A stretch of 64,000 nt of DNA from Actinokineospora alba (GCF_004362515.1 NZ_SNXU01000001.1:2294001-2358000), one strand, 5' to 3'. Counted from the first letter of the stretch, positions 33,876-43,795 are shown. Numbers and translations: made by a program. Notes: a model not told the origin generated them from the letters alone.

Positions 33876-35570
33876 TTACTCCTCGCGCCGGGTCAGTCCG
33901 CTCAATCTACCGGTCGGTAACGCCAGCCACAACCAGCTCAGAGTCACGATCAGCAACGCGCTGAAGTCGGCCAGCAGCACGGGAAACCGCATTGGGCCGA
34001 CTGCCGTAGCGGTGTCCACCGGACCGGGCACCCGGTACAGGGTCAACCACTCTCCGCGGTACTGCTCCGCCAGTGGCTCAAGGACTTCCGGGTCGACCAC
34101 GCCCGGCGTGCCGTGTTCGACCAGGACCCAGCCGATGCCGACCGCGCCGAGGTCGCCGTGCGCGGCAAGGGTTTCGCGGATCGGCGGGAGCCTGGTGTCC
34201 TCACCCGCCACCGGACGGCCGCCTACGTAGACCGTGTCGTCGATGACTGTCGTCTTGGGCAGAATCCTTGGTGCGGGGTCGAGTTGGGTTCGGTGGTCGT
34301 TCCAGCCGAACCGCCGGAAGGTCGACAGCGGCAGCGTCAGCACGTCCCCGGGCCGGTCGTCGGTCAGCAGAATGCCGCGAACTTCGGCCCAGTCCTGCGG
34401 ATAGTGGACTGTCTCGAGTCGACCGAAACCGGCGAAAGCCAGGTCCGGCATGGAGATCACCGGCAGCAGCGCGGCCGCGGCGAGCGCGGCGAGACGTCCG
34501 CGAGGCAGGTGGCGCACCGCCTGCTCGGTGGCGACCGCGAACCCCAGGGCCAGCGGGAGAGCCCACCAGGCCACCCATTTCTGGGCGTCCCGCAGGAGTC
34601 CCGCGCCCGGGATCTCGCTGACCGCCCAGCGCAGGAGTTCGGCGCCGACCGGGATCGTGCCCAGCACGGCGAGGAACACGCCGAGGGCGCCGAGTCCGAG
34701 GATCGCGACGGCGGGTTCCCAGCGGCGGGCCAACTCGCGGCACCCGAGCAGAGCTATGACAGTCACGGCGATGGTGAGGATCGGGACCAGCGGGAGTGCC
34801 CGGCTCGCGGGGACGACCTCGCTGTTCCAGTACCCGCCGAGCCCCAGCACACTGGTGACCGCGCCGCCCCAATTCTCCGCGCGCGCGTCGAACAGCGCCA
34901 CGGCGTCCGGTGAGGACACCCCGGGCCGCAGGATCGACGGCACCCACCACGGCGCGTTCAGCACGATGACCGCGGCGAGCGTCGGCAGGGCGCGGCGCCA
35001 CCCGGCGGCGGCGAAAGCCGTTCCGGCGGCGAGAAGTCCGCCCGACGGGGTCAACACGGCGGGCGCGGACCAGGCGACCAGCCGCACCCACGCCTTGGGT
35101 TCGCCGCGGCGCAGCGCGAGCCCGGCCGCGGCGATCCACGGCAGGCAGGCGTAGGCCAGCAGGTACGGCCAGTGGCCCATGAACAGGCGCTCGGCGAGGT
35201 AGGCGGTCCAGCCGTAGCCGACGGCGGCGACGAGCCGCACGCCGGTGGACTCGGTCGGCACCAGCCTGCCCGCGCCGAGGGGGCCGAGGAAGAACGAGAG
35301 GAACAGGATCAGCTTCTGGACGACGTCGCCCGCGAGCACGTGGGTGAGGGCCGCGATCACCGCGTCGGCGGGGACCGAGCGGGCGGGGGCGGAGCCGAGG
35401 CCGAGGCTGTCGGGCACCAGCGGCTGGGTCGGGCTGAACACCATGTCGTAGTTCAGGACGAACCCGGCGCCGAGCAGCGGACCGACGATGACCAGCGATA
35501 ACAGCGCGCTCACCGTCGGTAGGGCCGACCGGCGCAGCCACGTTGGACCGTTCAGACCTGGATCGGTCAC
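33876..35570 (-). CDS. Polytopic glycosyltransferase-like membrane protein (AftD-related locus)
   Basis: A 564-aa multi-spanning protein with about 11-12 hydrophobic segments. The N-terminal half resembles GT-C enzymes: an early loop with LNYDMVFSPTQPLVPDSLG carries an acidic residue typical of the catalytic loop. A C-terminal soluble part from about residue 385 includes TLPLSTFRRFGWNDHRTQ. GTG at 35570 is chosen over upstream codons because GGAG lies nearby and the upstream stretch overlaps the divergent promoter. Located between DUF2613 and a flippase, it probably uses a lipid-linked sugar for envelope arabinan or related polymer. Precise activity is not clear. Confidence 0.72.
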   Translation of the reverse strand: MTDPGLNGPTWLRRSALPTVSALLSLVIVGPLLGAGFVLNYDMVFSPTQPLVPDSLGLGSAPARSVPADAVIAALTHVLAGDVVQKLILFLSFFLGPLGAGRLVPTESTGVRLVAAVGYGWTAYLAERLFMGHWPYLLAYACLPWIAAAGLALRRGEPKAWVRLVAWSAPAVLTPSGGLLAAGTAFAAAGWRRALPTLAAVIVLNAPWWVPSILRPGVSSPDAVALFDARAENWGGAVTSVLGLGGYWNSEVVPASRALPLVPILTIAVTVIALLGCRELARRWEPAVAILGLGALGVFLAVLGTIPVGAELLRWAVSEIPGAGLLRDAQKWVAWWALPLALGFAVATEQAVRHLPRGRLAALAAAALLPVISMPDLAFAGFGRLETVHYPQDWAEVRGILLTDDRPGDVLTLPLSTFRRFGWNDHRTQLDPAPRILPKTTVIDDTVYVGGRPVAGEDTRLPPIRETLAAHGDLGAVGIGWVLVEHGTPGVVDPEVLEPLAEQYRGEWLTLYRVPGPVDTATAVGPMRFPVLLADFSALLIVTLSWLWLALPTGRLSGLTRREE

Positions 35571-35610
35571 GCCTGTTCTCCAAGGGTTTCGGCCGCTAGA
35601 GTCTCCTAAA

Positions 35611-35624
35611 TTACCGGCAGGTAA
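35611..35624. promoter_or_regulatory. Dyad TTACC-GGCA-GGTAA in divergent promoter
   Basis: A perfect 5-bp inverted repeat in the 70-bp gap between the GT-C-like gene and the divergent flippase gene. It may be an operator for both directions; this is a weak prediction. Confidence 0.3.
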
Positions 35625-35640
35625 CCAGAAGGGCGCGCCC

Positions 35641-36870
35641 TTGACGGTCAACGGTTCGAGTGAGGCTACGCCCGCCCTCGGGCGCGGCAGATTCGACGCC
35701 GTGCTGGTCGCGGGTGCGCTCGGGGTCAACAACGTCGCCAGCTACCTGCTCACCCTCGTGGCGGCGCGGCTGCTCGTTCCCGCGGCGTTCGGTGAACTCG
35801 GCTCCCTGCTCGCGGTCCTGGTCATCGGCGCGGTCCCGGCCTTGGGCCTGCAGACTGTCGTGGCGCTGCGGGTGGCCGGTGACACGTCGCCCGGGCCGCC
35901 GGGTCCGCTGACGGCGCTGGGATTCGGCACGAGTGTGTCGATCATGGTCGTCGCCTTGCTGAGCACGCCGCTGTTCGTCTGGCTGCTGCACCTCGACGGC
36001 CCCGGCGCGATGCTGTTCCTCGCGCTGGCGCTCGGACCCATCACGCTCAACGGTCTCTGGTACGGCACTCTCCAAGGCGCCCAACGCTTCGGCACGATGT
36101 CGCGGCTGGTGGTGACCGAGGGCGCGGGCCGGATCGGTGGCACGCTGGTGGGTCTGATGATCACGCGAACGCCCACGGGCGCACTGGCGGGGGCGGCGGC
36201 GGGCGCGGTGGTGGTGGCGTTCGTCGGCTGGCTGATCTGTGGAAAGCCCCGACCCACCCGGCTCGACATCGCCCATGTGCGCGACGTGCTGCACGCGGCG
36301 CAGGCGTTGCTCGCGTTGGTGCTGCTGGTGAATCTCGACCTGGTGTTGGCTCGGCACACGCTGCCCGAGGACGTGGCGGGCGCGTACGCGGTGGGGGCGG
36401 TGCTCACGAAGATCGCCTACTGGCTGCCCTACGCCATCGCGATCGTCGTGCTGCCCAAGTTGGCCAGCGATGAGGGCAGACGGCGGGTGATTCCGCTGGC
36501 ACTGGGGCTGTGCGCGGTGCTCAACGTGATCGTGGTGGGCGGTTCCGCGTTGTTCGGCGAGCTTGGCGTGCGGCTGATCGGTGGGGCGAAGTACGCCTCC
36601 AGTGTGGTGCCGCTGTGGGAGTTCGCGCTGGTGGGGTCCTTGTTGTCGCTGGTGCAGATCCTGTTGTTCTCAAGAATCGCGAGCGCTGACCGGCGGTCCA
36701 CCGTGTTGACGTGGGTGGCTGTCCTGGTGGAGATCGGGTTGGTTTTGGTCTGGCTCAACGGGTCTTTGACCAACGTGGTGACCGCGGCGGTGATCGCGAC
36801 CGGGGCACTGGCCGTGGCGGGCGCTGTGGTGGAGTTGCGCTCCCGGCGCGTTCCGGTCGCGGTGGCTTGA
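35641..36870 (+). CDS. Lipid-linked polysaccharide flippase (Wzx/MurJ-like, MATE/MOP superfamily)
   Basis: A 409-aa membrane protein with about 12 helices, like O-antigen or teichoic-acid flippases. TTG at 35641 is chosen since AGAAGGGC lies upstream; nearby alternatives downstream are possible. Typical blocks are VAGALGVNNVASYLLTLVAARLL and AFGELGSLLAVLVIG near the N-terminus, and LVNLDLVLARHTLPEDVAGAYAVG in the middle, the substrate-cavity region of the MOP family. It probably moves a lipid-linked glycan to the outer leaflet, in step with the neighbouring AftD-type genes. Confidence 0.8.
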   Translation: MTVNGSSEATPALGRGRFDAVLVAGALGVNNVASYLLTLVAARLLVPAAFGELGSLLAVLVIGAVPALGLQTVVALRVAGDTSPGPPGPLTALGFGTSVSIMVVALLSTPLFVWLLHLDGPGAMLFLALALGPITLNGLWYGTLQGAQRFGTMSRLVVTEGAGRIGGTLVGLMITRTPTGALAGAAAGAVVVAFVGWLICGKPRPTRLDIAHVRDVLHAAQALLALVLLVNLDLVLARHTLPEDVAGAYAVGAVLTKIAYWLPYAIAIVVLPKLASDEGRRRVIPLALGLCAVLNVIVVGGSALFGELGVRLIGGAKYASSVVPLWEFALVGSLLSLVQILLFSRIASADRRSTVLTWVAVLVEIGLVLVWLNGSLTNVVTAAVIATGALAVAGAVVELRSRRVPVAVA

Positions 36871-36948
36871 TTCGCAATCGTGGGCCTTGCCCAAGATGGC
36901 GATTGGAGCCGCGCGGTGGCGGGTGCGGCCGTCGAACCGCACTCCCGC

Positions 36949-37030
36949 CGAGTTCGACATTCGAGCTCGTGAATGTCGAACTCGCTTGCCGGAGCGGGCG
37001 ACTCGTTTGCCTGGCGGGGCGACTCGCGAG
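36949..37030. repeat. Dispersed repeat, intergenic copy with hairpin
   Basis: A perfect 14-bp stem (36949-36962 / 36971-36984, arms beginning CGAGTTCG and ending CGAACTCG) with an 8-nt loop starts this structure. From 36971 to 37030 it matches the in-gene copy at 58305-58364 at 55 of 60 positions, with no gaps. It lies between the convergent flippase and AftD genes and may also act as a bidirectional terminator. Confidence 0.9.
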
Positions 37031-37038
37031 CGTTGGGG

Positions 37039-40000
37039 TTAGGGCTGGTCGGGGGCAGGCTCCGGTGCGGTGGGGGACGCGTGCTTGGGCGGGGCGTCGG
37101 GATCCTTGTCGAAGTAAGGGATTCTGGCCGCCACGACCGCGGCGATCGCGACGAGGATGGCGCCCTGGGCTGTGGCGCCGTAGGCCCATTCCTGGCCGTG
37201 GTCGAGCAGTCTGCCGAGGACCGCGGTGACCGTGGCCACCGTCATCCCCGCCGCCGCCAACGCCATCGAGATCGCGCGCCGGTAGGTGGGGAACAGGCTT
37301 CGCAGCAGCAGGCAGGCGATCAGCAGGACCACCGCGAGCATGCCGCCCATCGTCGCCAGCAGGGCGATCAGGGCGACCGGAACCCAGCGTTCGCCCGCGG
37401 GCGCCGACGACAGCTCCGTGCGGCGTCGGGACGGGAGCAGGACCAGGGCGATCAAGCCCAGCACGGCGACCAGGCCGATCAGGAGGCGCAGGCGGTAGGA
37501 GGTGTCGGGGGCGAAGGTCAGGTTCACCGTCACCGGGCCGCCCTCGGGCAGGACCCACGCCTGCTGCCAGCCGTCGACCCTGGTCCGGGGGAGTGGCTGT
37601 CCGTCCACTGTGGCTTTCCAGCCGTCGTTGGCGTTCTCCGGAACCGCGAGCACGGCCTTCGGGCCCGCGGCGACGGTCAGCGAGCGGGAGGCCGCTTCCC
37701 AGGACTTGATCTCCACCGCACGCGCACTGGGCGGCGGTGACGACATCCCCACCGGGGTCAGCCACAGGTCTTGGACGAGGAAGCTGTCCGACCGGTCGGT
37801 GCGCACCTCGTGTTCGTCCGCGCGCAGGTCGACGCCGCCCGCCAGGTCGGCACACGTGCCCAGGGGGAGGGCGCGGTGGTTGTTGAGGTCGTCGAGGGTG
37901 CCGGAAACCGTTGTGGCGTAGTCGAACTGGTCGATCCGCAGGCTCGGGCCCGACCCGCAGGGAATCGTGAAGGGCGTGTCGGCGCCGATCCTCGGCAGGT
38001 TCGCGCCCGCCAGGGTGACGGTGCTGATGCCGGTGGGCTTGGCCCGTCCCTCCTCGCGGCCGCGGGTGATCTTGATGTTCACCCGGTCCGTGGTGCCGTG
38101 AAAGTCCACGGTGCCGTCGGTGAACACCGGCAGCCGCACGGTCCCGGCGGCGCTCTGGATCTCCACTTCGGACGGTGGGGTGGCGCCGGAGTCGGGGTGG
38201 GTGCTCAGGGTCAGGCCGGTGATGGCGGTCTGCTTGTCCCACTTCAGCCGCAGGACCGGGTTCAGGTCGGTGTAGTCGGCGATCCACGTCGTCGCGGGGT
38301 CGTCGTCGATGGCGGCCAAGGGGCCCGCCGCCGGGTCGCCCGCGAGCTGGGTGGACGCGGACACGTCCAGGCCGGGGACCTGGATCGGGGCCCGGGCGCC
38401 CGCGGCGGGCAGGACCCGGCCGGAGACGGTGTAGGTGGCGTCGGTCGACGTGCGGAACAGCCGGTGCACGCCGTCCGGCTCCTCGCCGAACCGGGTCAGG
38501 CCGGAGTCGCAGCGGGTCTTGGCCTCCTCGCGCACGCACGAGTAGCTGGGCAACGCGCCTCGGGTGAACGCGAAAGCGGTGCGCTGGTCGGCCTTCGGTG
38601 CGACGTCCGCCGGGACCCGCAGGGCGCGTTGGGCTTCGACGCCGGGAATGCCGATCTCGGCGATGCCGACGTTGCCGGTGGTCCGGTCCGCCGCGACGCC
38701 CAGGATGGTGACGCGCACGGTGCTGGTGAGCCCAGGGGCGACGGTGAACAGCTGCGCGTCCTGACCGCGTTCGACGTCGCGGGTCACCGACCCCTTGTCG
38801 GTGGTGATCTGGACCCGGGTGACCGGCCAGCCCAGGCGGGAGTCGTCGACGACGCGCAGCTCGATCCGGTCGACCATGCGCGGGGTGTCGAGTTCGACCT
38901 CCAGCCACTGGCCCGTGGGGCCACGCAGGCTGGAGGACTGCCAGGCGGTGTACGGGTCGCCGTCGATCGCGGCGAACGGCATCGACGACGGGTCGGACCC
39001 GCGGACCGCGTCGGCGAAGCTGGCCGCCGAGGACGCCGTGACGCCGCGAATCCCGCGGTAGGTGGCCAGGGTCCGGTGCTCGATGCCCTCGAACGGCACC
39101 ACGTCGATCGCGGGCCGCACCTGTCGGGCCTTCTCGTCCTCGGTCAGTGTCTGGCTCAGGTTGTCGCGCACCCGGCCGACATTGCGCTCGCGGTAGCGCA
39201 GGCCGTCGGTGACCAGCCAGTCCCGCGCGTCGGGCGCGCCGCCGTCGCCCGCCATGACCGTCGGCCGGGTCGGGTCGAGCAGGCCTGCGTCGAGCAGCGG
39301 CAGCAATGACTCGGGGCCGCCGCTGACCGTGGCGACCTGGTCGCTGGGCACGGCGACCGCGAGCGGCACGGCCCGCTTGACCTCGTAGACCTCGATGGCC
39401 CGCGCCGCGGGTGCGTGCTCGTCGATGCCGCCCGCGCCCGCGCGCACCTCCGGGCCGAACCCGGCGACCTTCTCGATCCCCGGTGAGCCGCGCAGCGCCG
39501 AACGCAGCATCGACAGCGGCGGCGCGCCCGTGGCGTCCCGGTCGATGTCGTTGCGCAGCAACAGGAACCGGTGGCCGGACCGGGCCAGGAAGTCGGCCAG
39601 CCCCGGCGCGCCGCGGCCGTCGGCCAGGGCGTCCTCCACGGCGTCCATCAGCCGGGTGTTGCCCTCGGAGCCGAGCGGGATCTGGCTGCGCAGCGCCCAC
39701 GGCGATCGGGCCAGCGACTGCGCGGGCTCGTCGATCGTCCGGCCCCAGGTGTACTCGCCGAACCCGGTGCCCGGAATGAGCAGCGTCCGCGCGTCCTTGT
39801 CCTCCTCGGCGAGCCAGGTCATCGCCGTGCGCCAGTAGTCCGGCACCTCGTCCCAGCCCGGACCGGGCCGCAGGGTGAACAGCCACGCGGGGGCCGCGGT
39901 GATCAGGACCAGCAGGAACCCCACGGCGAGCCGCGCGCGGGTCGCCCACAGCCCGGATGCCTTGCGGGCCAGGCCGGGCAGCCGCCCGGAGATCGCGTGC

Positions 40001-41163
40001 ATGAAGCCGAGCACCAGCGGCAGCCGCAGACCGGGTTCGAACTTGTGCACGTTGCGCAGCGGCGCGAGCGGGCCGTCGAGCAGGGCCCGGACCGACTCGG
40101 AGAACGGGCTGTCGAGGGTGCCGACGTAGCCGATGGTCAGGAAGGTGACGCCGGCGACGACGCCGAGGGTGAGGAACAGCCGCTCCGGCAGCCGCGACCG
40201 GACCAGCCCGAGCAGCCCGATCGCGGCGACCACACCGGTGGCCAGCATCAGGATCGGGTTGTCGATCAGCATGAACCCCGACGGCCACCACGGCGTGCCC
40301 TGCACGACGTAGGCGACCCACTGGTTCGTCCCGCGCAGCACCTGGAACAGCGAGGTCGGCGTGGTCGTGTTGGTCGCCGACTCGACGTAGTCGACGAACG
40401 GGAGGCTGTACTCGCCGAGCAGGGCCAGCGGCAGGAACCACCACAGGACCGCCAGGACGACGCAGCCGAACCACCACAGCACCAGCCGCACGTGCTCGCG
40501 GGTCCACTGCCGGGTCAGCAGCCACAGCCCGGGCAGCACCAGGGCGAGGACCACGACCGCGCCGTTGACCCCGCCCATGCAGACGATCGCCAGCGCCGAG
40601 AGCCCGGCGGCGCGCCGGGGCGAGCCGATCCGCTCGACCCGGATCAGCGGCAGCAGCACCCACGGCAGCATGACCGCGGCGAGCATCTCCGCCGACAGCG
40701 GACCGATCTCGGTGAGCATCCGCGGCGCCAGCGCGTAGGCCAGCGCGCCGAGGTACCGCGCGGGCTCGGTGCCGATGCGCAGGGCACGGGCCACGGCGAG
40801 GACACCGCCGAAAGCCAGGCACAGCAGCAAACCGCACCACAGCCGCTGCACGACCCACGGCGGCAGCCCGACGGCCTGGCCCAGCGCGAAGAACGGGCCC
40901 ATCGGGAACAGGTAGCCGTAGGCCTGGTTCTGCAGTTCGCCGCCGGTCGCGGCCGGGTTCCACAGGTGCAGCGCCCGGCCGAGGAACGCGATCGGGTCGA
41001 CGGCGAGGTCGAGCTTGGTGTCGAACGTGCTCCGGCCGGGCCGCTGCAGGAAGGACAGCAGCATCAGGGCGGCCATCACCCACGCGGTGAGGCTGCGCGG
41101 CAGACCGGCCAGCCACGCGCGGATCCGCGCCGGCCGACCGTCGGTCGTTTCCCGCGTGCTCAT
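37039..41163 (-). CDS. aftD: AftD-like alpha-(1->3)-arabinofuranosyltransferase
   Basis: A 1374-aa giant membrane protein of the AftD/DUF3367 family. The N-terminal third has about 11 helices of GT-C type; the acidic loop is in STFDTKLDLAVDPIAFLG near residue 45. The middle and C-terminal thirds are extracytoplasmic, with carbohydrate-binding F5/8-type (discoidin-like) modules such as WQSSSLRGPTGQWLEVEL near residue 735 and DDDPATTWIADYTDLNPVLRLKW near residue 950. It ends with two to four helices near 1230-1340. Mycobacterial AftD adds branching arabinofuranose in arabinogalactan. The size and layout agree. The acceptor in this organism is unknown. Confidence 0.88.
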   Translation of the reverse strand: MSTRETTDGRPARIRAWLAGLPRSLTAWVMAALMLLSFLQRPGRSTFDTKLDLAVDPIAFLGRALHLWNPAATGGELQNQAYGYLFPMGPFFALGQAVGLPPWVVQRLWCGLLLCLAFGGVLAVARALRIGTEPARYLGALAYALAPRMLTEIGPLSAEMLAAVMLPWVLLPLIRVERIGSPRRAAGLSALAIVCMGGVNGAVVVLALVLPGLWLLTRQWTREHVRLVLWWFGCVVLAVLWWFLPLALLGEYSLPFVDYVESATNTTTPTSLFQVLRGTNQWVAYVVQGTPWWPSGFMLIDNPILMLATGVVAAIGLLGLVRSRLPERLFLTLGVVAGVTFLTIGYVGTLDSPFSESVRALLDGPLAPLRNVHKFEPGLRLPLVLGFMHAISGRLPGLARKASGLWATRARLAVGFLLVLITAAPAWLFTLRPGPGWDEVPDYWRTAMTWLAEEDKDARTLLIPGTGFGEYTWGRTIDEPAQSLARSPWALRSQIPLGSEGNTRLMDAVEDALADGRGAPGLADFLARSGHRFLLLRNDIDRDATGAPPLSMLRSALRGSPGIEKVAGFGPEVRAGAGGIDEHAPAARAIEVYEVKRAVPLAVAVPSDQVATVSGGPESLLPLLDAGLLDPTRPTVMAGDGGAPDARDWLVTDGLRYRERNVGRVRDNLSQTLTEDEKARQVRPAIDVVPFEGIEHRTLATYRGIRGVTASSAASFADAVRGSDPSSMPFAAIDGDPYTAWQSSSLRGPTGQWLEVELDTPRMVDRIELRVVDDSRLGWPVTRVQITTDKGSVTRDVERGQDAQLFTVAPGLTSTVRVTILGVAADRTTGNVGIAEIGIPGVEAQRALRVPADVAPKADQRTAFAFTRGALPSYSCVREEAKTRCDSGLTRFGEEPDGVHRLFRTSTDATYTVSGRVLPAAGARAPIQVPGLDVSASTQLAGDPAAGPLAAIDDDPATTWIADYTDLNPVLRLKWDKQTAITGLTLSTHPDSGATPPSEVEIQSAAGTVRLPVFTDGTVDFHGTTDRVNIKITRGREEGRAKPTGISTVTLAGANLPRIGADTPFTIPCGSGPSLRIDQFDYATTVSGTLDDLNNHRALPLGTCADLAGGVDLRADEHEVRTDRSDSFLVQDLWLTPVGMSSPPPSARAVEIKSWEAASRSLTVAAGPKAVLAVPENANDGWKATVDGQPLPRTRVDGWQQAWVLPEGGPVTVNLTFAPDTSYRLRLLIGLVAVLGLIALVLLPSRRRTELSSAPAGERWVPVALIALLATMGGMLAVVLLIACLLLRSLFPTYRRAISMALAAAGMTVATVTAVLGRLLDHGQEWAYGATAQGAILVAIAAVVAARIPYFDKDPDAPPKHASPTAPEPAPDQP

Positions 41164-41198
41164 CGGAGGGATGTTAGGCCGAACCGCCTGCTCAGTGC

Positions 41199-41945
41199 TC
41201 AGTCGTGCCGCCCCAGCTTGCGGATTACGTAGCGGCTGGACTGCCAGTGGGTCTCCGGCTCATCGGTGGTGATCGCGGCGACGACCTCCGCGCCGTGCAT
41301 TGACACCACGGCCGCGACCTTGGCGGGCGGCAGCGCGGTCATCCGCATCGGCGCGGGGTAGCGCAGCACGAGCTTCTGGCCGAGCCGGACCATCCGGTAC
41401 GGCGCGAGCCGCCAGATCGTGCCCTTGAGTGTCCACAGCGGACGGGTCGTGCACTGCAGCACGGCCACCGCGCCCGGCCGCAGCACCCGGACGAACTCGC
41501 CCAGGTAGTCGGCGATGACCTTGGCGGGCAGGTGCTGCAGGACCAGCTCCGAGTACACCAGGTCGAAGCTGTTGCTGGTGAACACGTGCAGGTCGGGCAC
41601 CTCGTTGAGGACGAACTGGCACTTGCCGTCGGAACGGTCGAGCGCGCGGGCGGTCTCCAGCATCGGCACCGACACGTCCACGCCGACCACCTCGTCGGCG
41701 TACTCGGCCAGTGCCTGCGAGAGCCTGCCCGCGCCGCAGCCGAAGTCGAGCACCCGCGACCACTTGGTCGGCAGGCCCAGCCCGTGCAGCCAGTCGCGGG
41801 CCCGGGCGACGTCGCGTCTGCCCAGTTCCAGGAAGTCGTCGACCTCCCAGCGGCCGCCGCGCTTGTCGGTGGCGACGTGCACCGCCCACAGCGGGTCCTG
41901 CGCGCCCAACTCGGTCCAGTCGCGTTTGACCTCTTCGAAACTCAA
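41199..41945 (-). CDS. SAM-dependent methyltransferase
   Basis: A 248-aa class I methyltransferase. Motif I is VLDFGCGAGRLSQALAEYADEVVGVDVS near residue 64, with FDLVYSELVLQHLPAKV near residue 130 and a later VLRPGAVAVLQ. The N-terminus MSFEEVKRDWTELGAQDPLWAV resembles other glycan-cluster methyltransferases. It sits 35 nt from aftD and 10 nt from the VWA gene, on the same strand, suggesting one transcript. Substrate unknown. Confidence 0.87.
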   Translation of the reverse strand: MSFEEVKRDWTELGAQDPLWAVHVATDKRGGRWEVDDFLELGRRDVARARDWLHGLGLPTKWSRVLDFGCGAGRLSQALAEYADEVVGVDVSVPMLETARALDRSDGKCQFVLNEVPDLHVFTSNSFDLVYSELVLQHLPAKVIADYLGEFVRVLRPGAVAVLQCTTRPLWTLKGTIWRLAPYRMVRLGQKLVLRYPAPMRMTALPPAKVAAVVSMHGAEVVAAITTDEPETHWQSSRYVIRKLGRHD

Positions 41946-41955
41946 TGTCCGTCCC

Positions 41956-43647
41956 TCAGCTTCCGGGCGTGGGCTTGCACGCGGGCGGTTGGCACAGGAG
42001 CTTGCTCAGCGCGGCGTAGAAGATCTCCGCGATCTTGGAGGGGTCCGGGGTGGAGAAGGCCTGGCCGTCGGTGGCGGCGCTGATGGCCTGCAGCTCGCCG
42101 ATGTCGATGTCGGGGCCGATGCCGATGCCGATGACCGCGATGGGCCGCTTCGGGTCGACCAAGCCGGCGAGCTCCGCGAGCAGCTGCTCGCGGCTGATGC
42201 CGTCGCGGTCCTCGTTCTTGCCGTCGGTCATGACGACGACGAGGTTGATCCGCCCGGGCTCCCAGTTCTGCCGGGCCGACTTGTACGCGGCGAGGGTGCT
42301 GTCGTAGAGCCCGGTCGCGCCCTTGGTCTGGTTTTCGATGCTCCGCACGGTGGGGATCGCGTTCGCCGCGAGGTGGTCGCTGACCGGGCGGACCGGCAGC
42401 AGCTCCCGGTAGTCCTTGTCGCCGTCGAGGTTGGTGGAGAACACCCAGAGGCCGATCTTGGTGGTGCCCTTGAACAGGCGGATGCCCAGCTCGGCCGCGT
42501 CCAGGGTGACCGCCATCCGGGTCCGCCCGGTGCCCGGCACCTGCTCGGCCATCGACCCGGACACGTCGAGCAGGACCTGGATGCGGGCGCTGAGGTTCAC
42601 CCCGGCCCACTCGTTGAGGACCCGGTCGACCTCGTCGGCCTCGGGCAGCGGGACCGGGGGCGCCGGGTCGGCGGTGACGCGCTTGTCCTGCGACCGGTCA
42701 CGCAGCACGTCGCCCGCGGGGCCGCGGAAGCCCGCCGCGCCGAGCAGGTCGCGCGCCTGCGAGCCGAGCATCCTGGACAGGAACCGTTCGGCCACCGTGC
42801 GCTTCTCGCCGGTCGTCGCGGGCAGCACGACGAAGGGATAGTCCAGCGACGGCGGGGCCGGGTCGGCGTAGCTGGCGACGAGCTTGGTCGAGGTCTGCTT
42901 CACGTTGTGCCGCAGCACCGCGGTCTCCGAACTCGGGAACGCCGAGAGCGGCGGGTGCGGGCTGGTCGTGCCGGGCAGGCGGGCGAACAGGTCCGTCGAC
43001 GTGGCCACAGTGTTGGCGGAGAGCTTGCGCAGCAGTGAGGTCGTCCCCGCGGCGTCGTTGCCCTTGGGCTCGGCGAGCCGGAACAGGGTCGCCGAGCCGA
43101 TCGGATCGCGCGCCGGGTCGGGGAAGCCGAGCGTTTCCAGGACCTTGGTGTCGGCGATCAGGTCGGCCCACGTCGGGCGGGTGGTGGGCCAGCCGAACTG
43201 GCCCGCCAAGTCGTCGGTGACGGCGAGGACCACCGGCGAGGAGGCGATGCGCGTGCCCTCGATGGGGGTCTGCCAGGCGCCGTTGGACTGCGCGCGGCGC
43301 AGCCACAGCGTCGACTCGGGGATCCAGACGTCGGGCGGCTCGGAACCGTCGGACACCGCGAGCGACTCCGCGACGCCCGAGGACTCCCGGCTGGTGACCC
43401 GCACGTCGTAGCAGTCGTCGCCCGCTTCGAGGATGTCGCGGCCGACCTGGGTGATCACCGGGGCGATGTCCGGCGACGCGGCGACGGTCAGCGACGTGAC
43501 CCGCTCGCAGTCCGAGGCGCCGAGGGTGTCGCGGAGGAAGTCGAAGCTGAGCCAGCCCACCAGGGCGGCGACGAGAAGGAGGCTGAGCGCCACGACGGAG
43601 GACCGGTGCGTCGCCGCCCGGCCACCGCCCGGCGAGTGTCGCCCCAT
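41956..43647 (-). CDS. Substrate-binding and VWA-domain protein (copy 1)
   Basis: A 563-aa membrane-anchored extracytoplasmic protein. A helix near residues 18-38 (VVALSLLLVAALVGWLSF) anchors it. Residues 45-340 look like a periplasmic-binding-protein fold (LTVAASPDIAPVI, PDVWIPESTLWLRRA). Residues 355-545 form a von Willebrand A domain with a full MIDAS: DVSGSM near 362, a threonine in KGATGLYD, and MTDGKNED. Cysteines near the end (LLCQPPACKP) may pair. It is a close paralogue of the gene at 45688. The bound ligand is unknown. Confidence 0.82.
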   Translation of the reverse strand: MGRHSPGGGRAATHRSSVVALSLLLVAALVGWLSFDFLRDTLGASDCERVTSLTVAASPDIAPVITQVGRDILEAGDDCYDVRVTSRESSGVAESLAVSDGSEPPDVWIPESTLWLRRAQSNGAWQTPIEGTRIASSPVVLAVTDDLAGQFGWPTTRPTWADLIADTKVLETLGFPDPARDPIGSATLFRLAEPKGNDAAGTTSLLRKLSANTVATSTDLFARLPGTTSPHPPLSAFPSSETAVLRHNVKQTSTKLVASYADPAPPSLDYPFVVLPATTGEKRTVAERFLSRMLGSQARDLLGAAGFRGPAGDVLRDRSQDKRVTADPAPPVPLPEADEVDRVLNEWAGVNLSARIQVLLDVSGSMAEQVPGTGRTRMAVTLDAAELGIRLFKGTTKIGLWVFSTNLDGDKDYRELLPVRPVSDHLAANAIPTVRSIENQTKGATGLYDSTLAAYKSARQNWEPGRINLVVVMTDGKNEDRDGISREQLLAELAGLVDPKRPIAVIGIGIGPDIDIGELQAISAATDGQAFSTPDPSKIAEIFYAALSKLLCQPPACKPTPGS

Positions 43648-43795
43648 CCTCGATCCTCCTCCGACGCTTTCGTGCCGAAGATACCCGCTATTCGATTCGC
43701 AATGAAGCGAATGTGTCAGTGGATGGAATTATCCAGGGGTCGCCAAATTTGATTGTCGGTGGGAACAAGGTGCATTGTTCGCCGGGACAACGCGA

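Noticed and set aside
36755..41116. Very long open frame (over 1400 codons) on the same strand as aftD but in another frame
   Set aside because: It is a GC-driven shadow: the translation is low-complexity Arg/Ala/Pro/Gly, while the other frame encodes a coherent AftD-like membrane protein with a good start.
43648..43795. Small gene between the VWA protein and the GT-C-like gene
   Set aside because: No frame has a ribosome-binding site and a coherent sequence; the stretch is probably the VWA promoter and leader.
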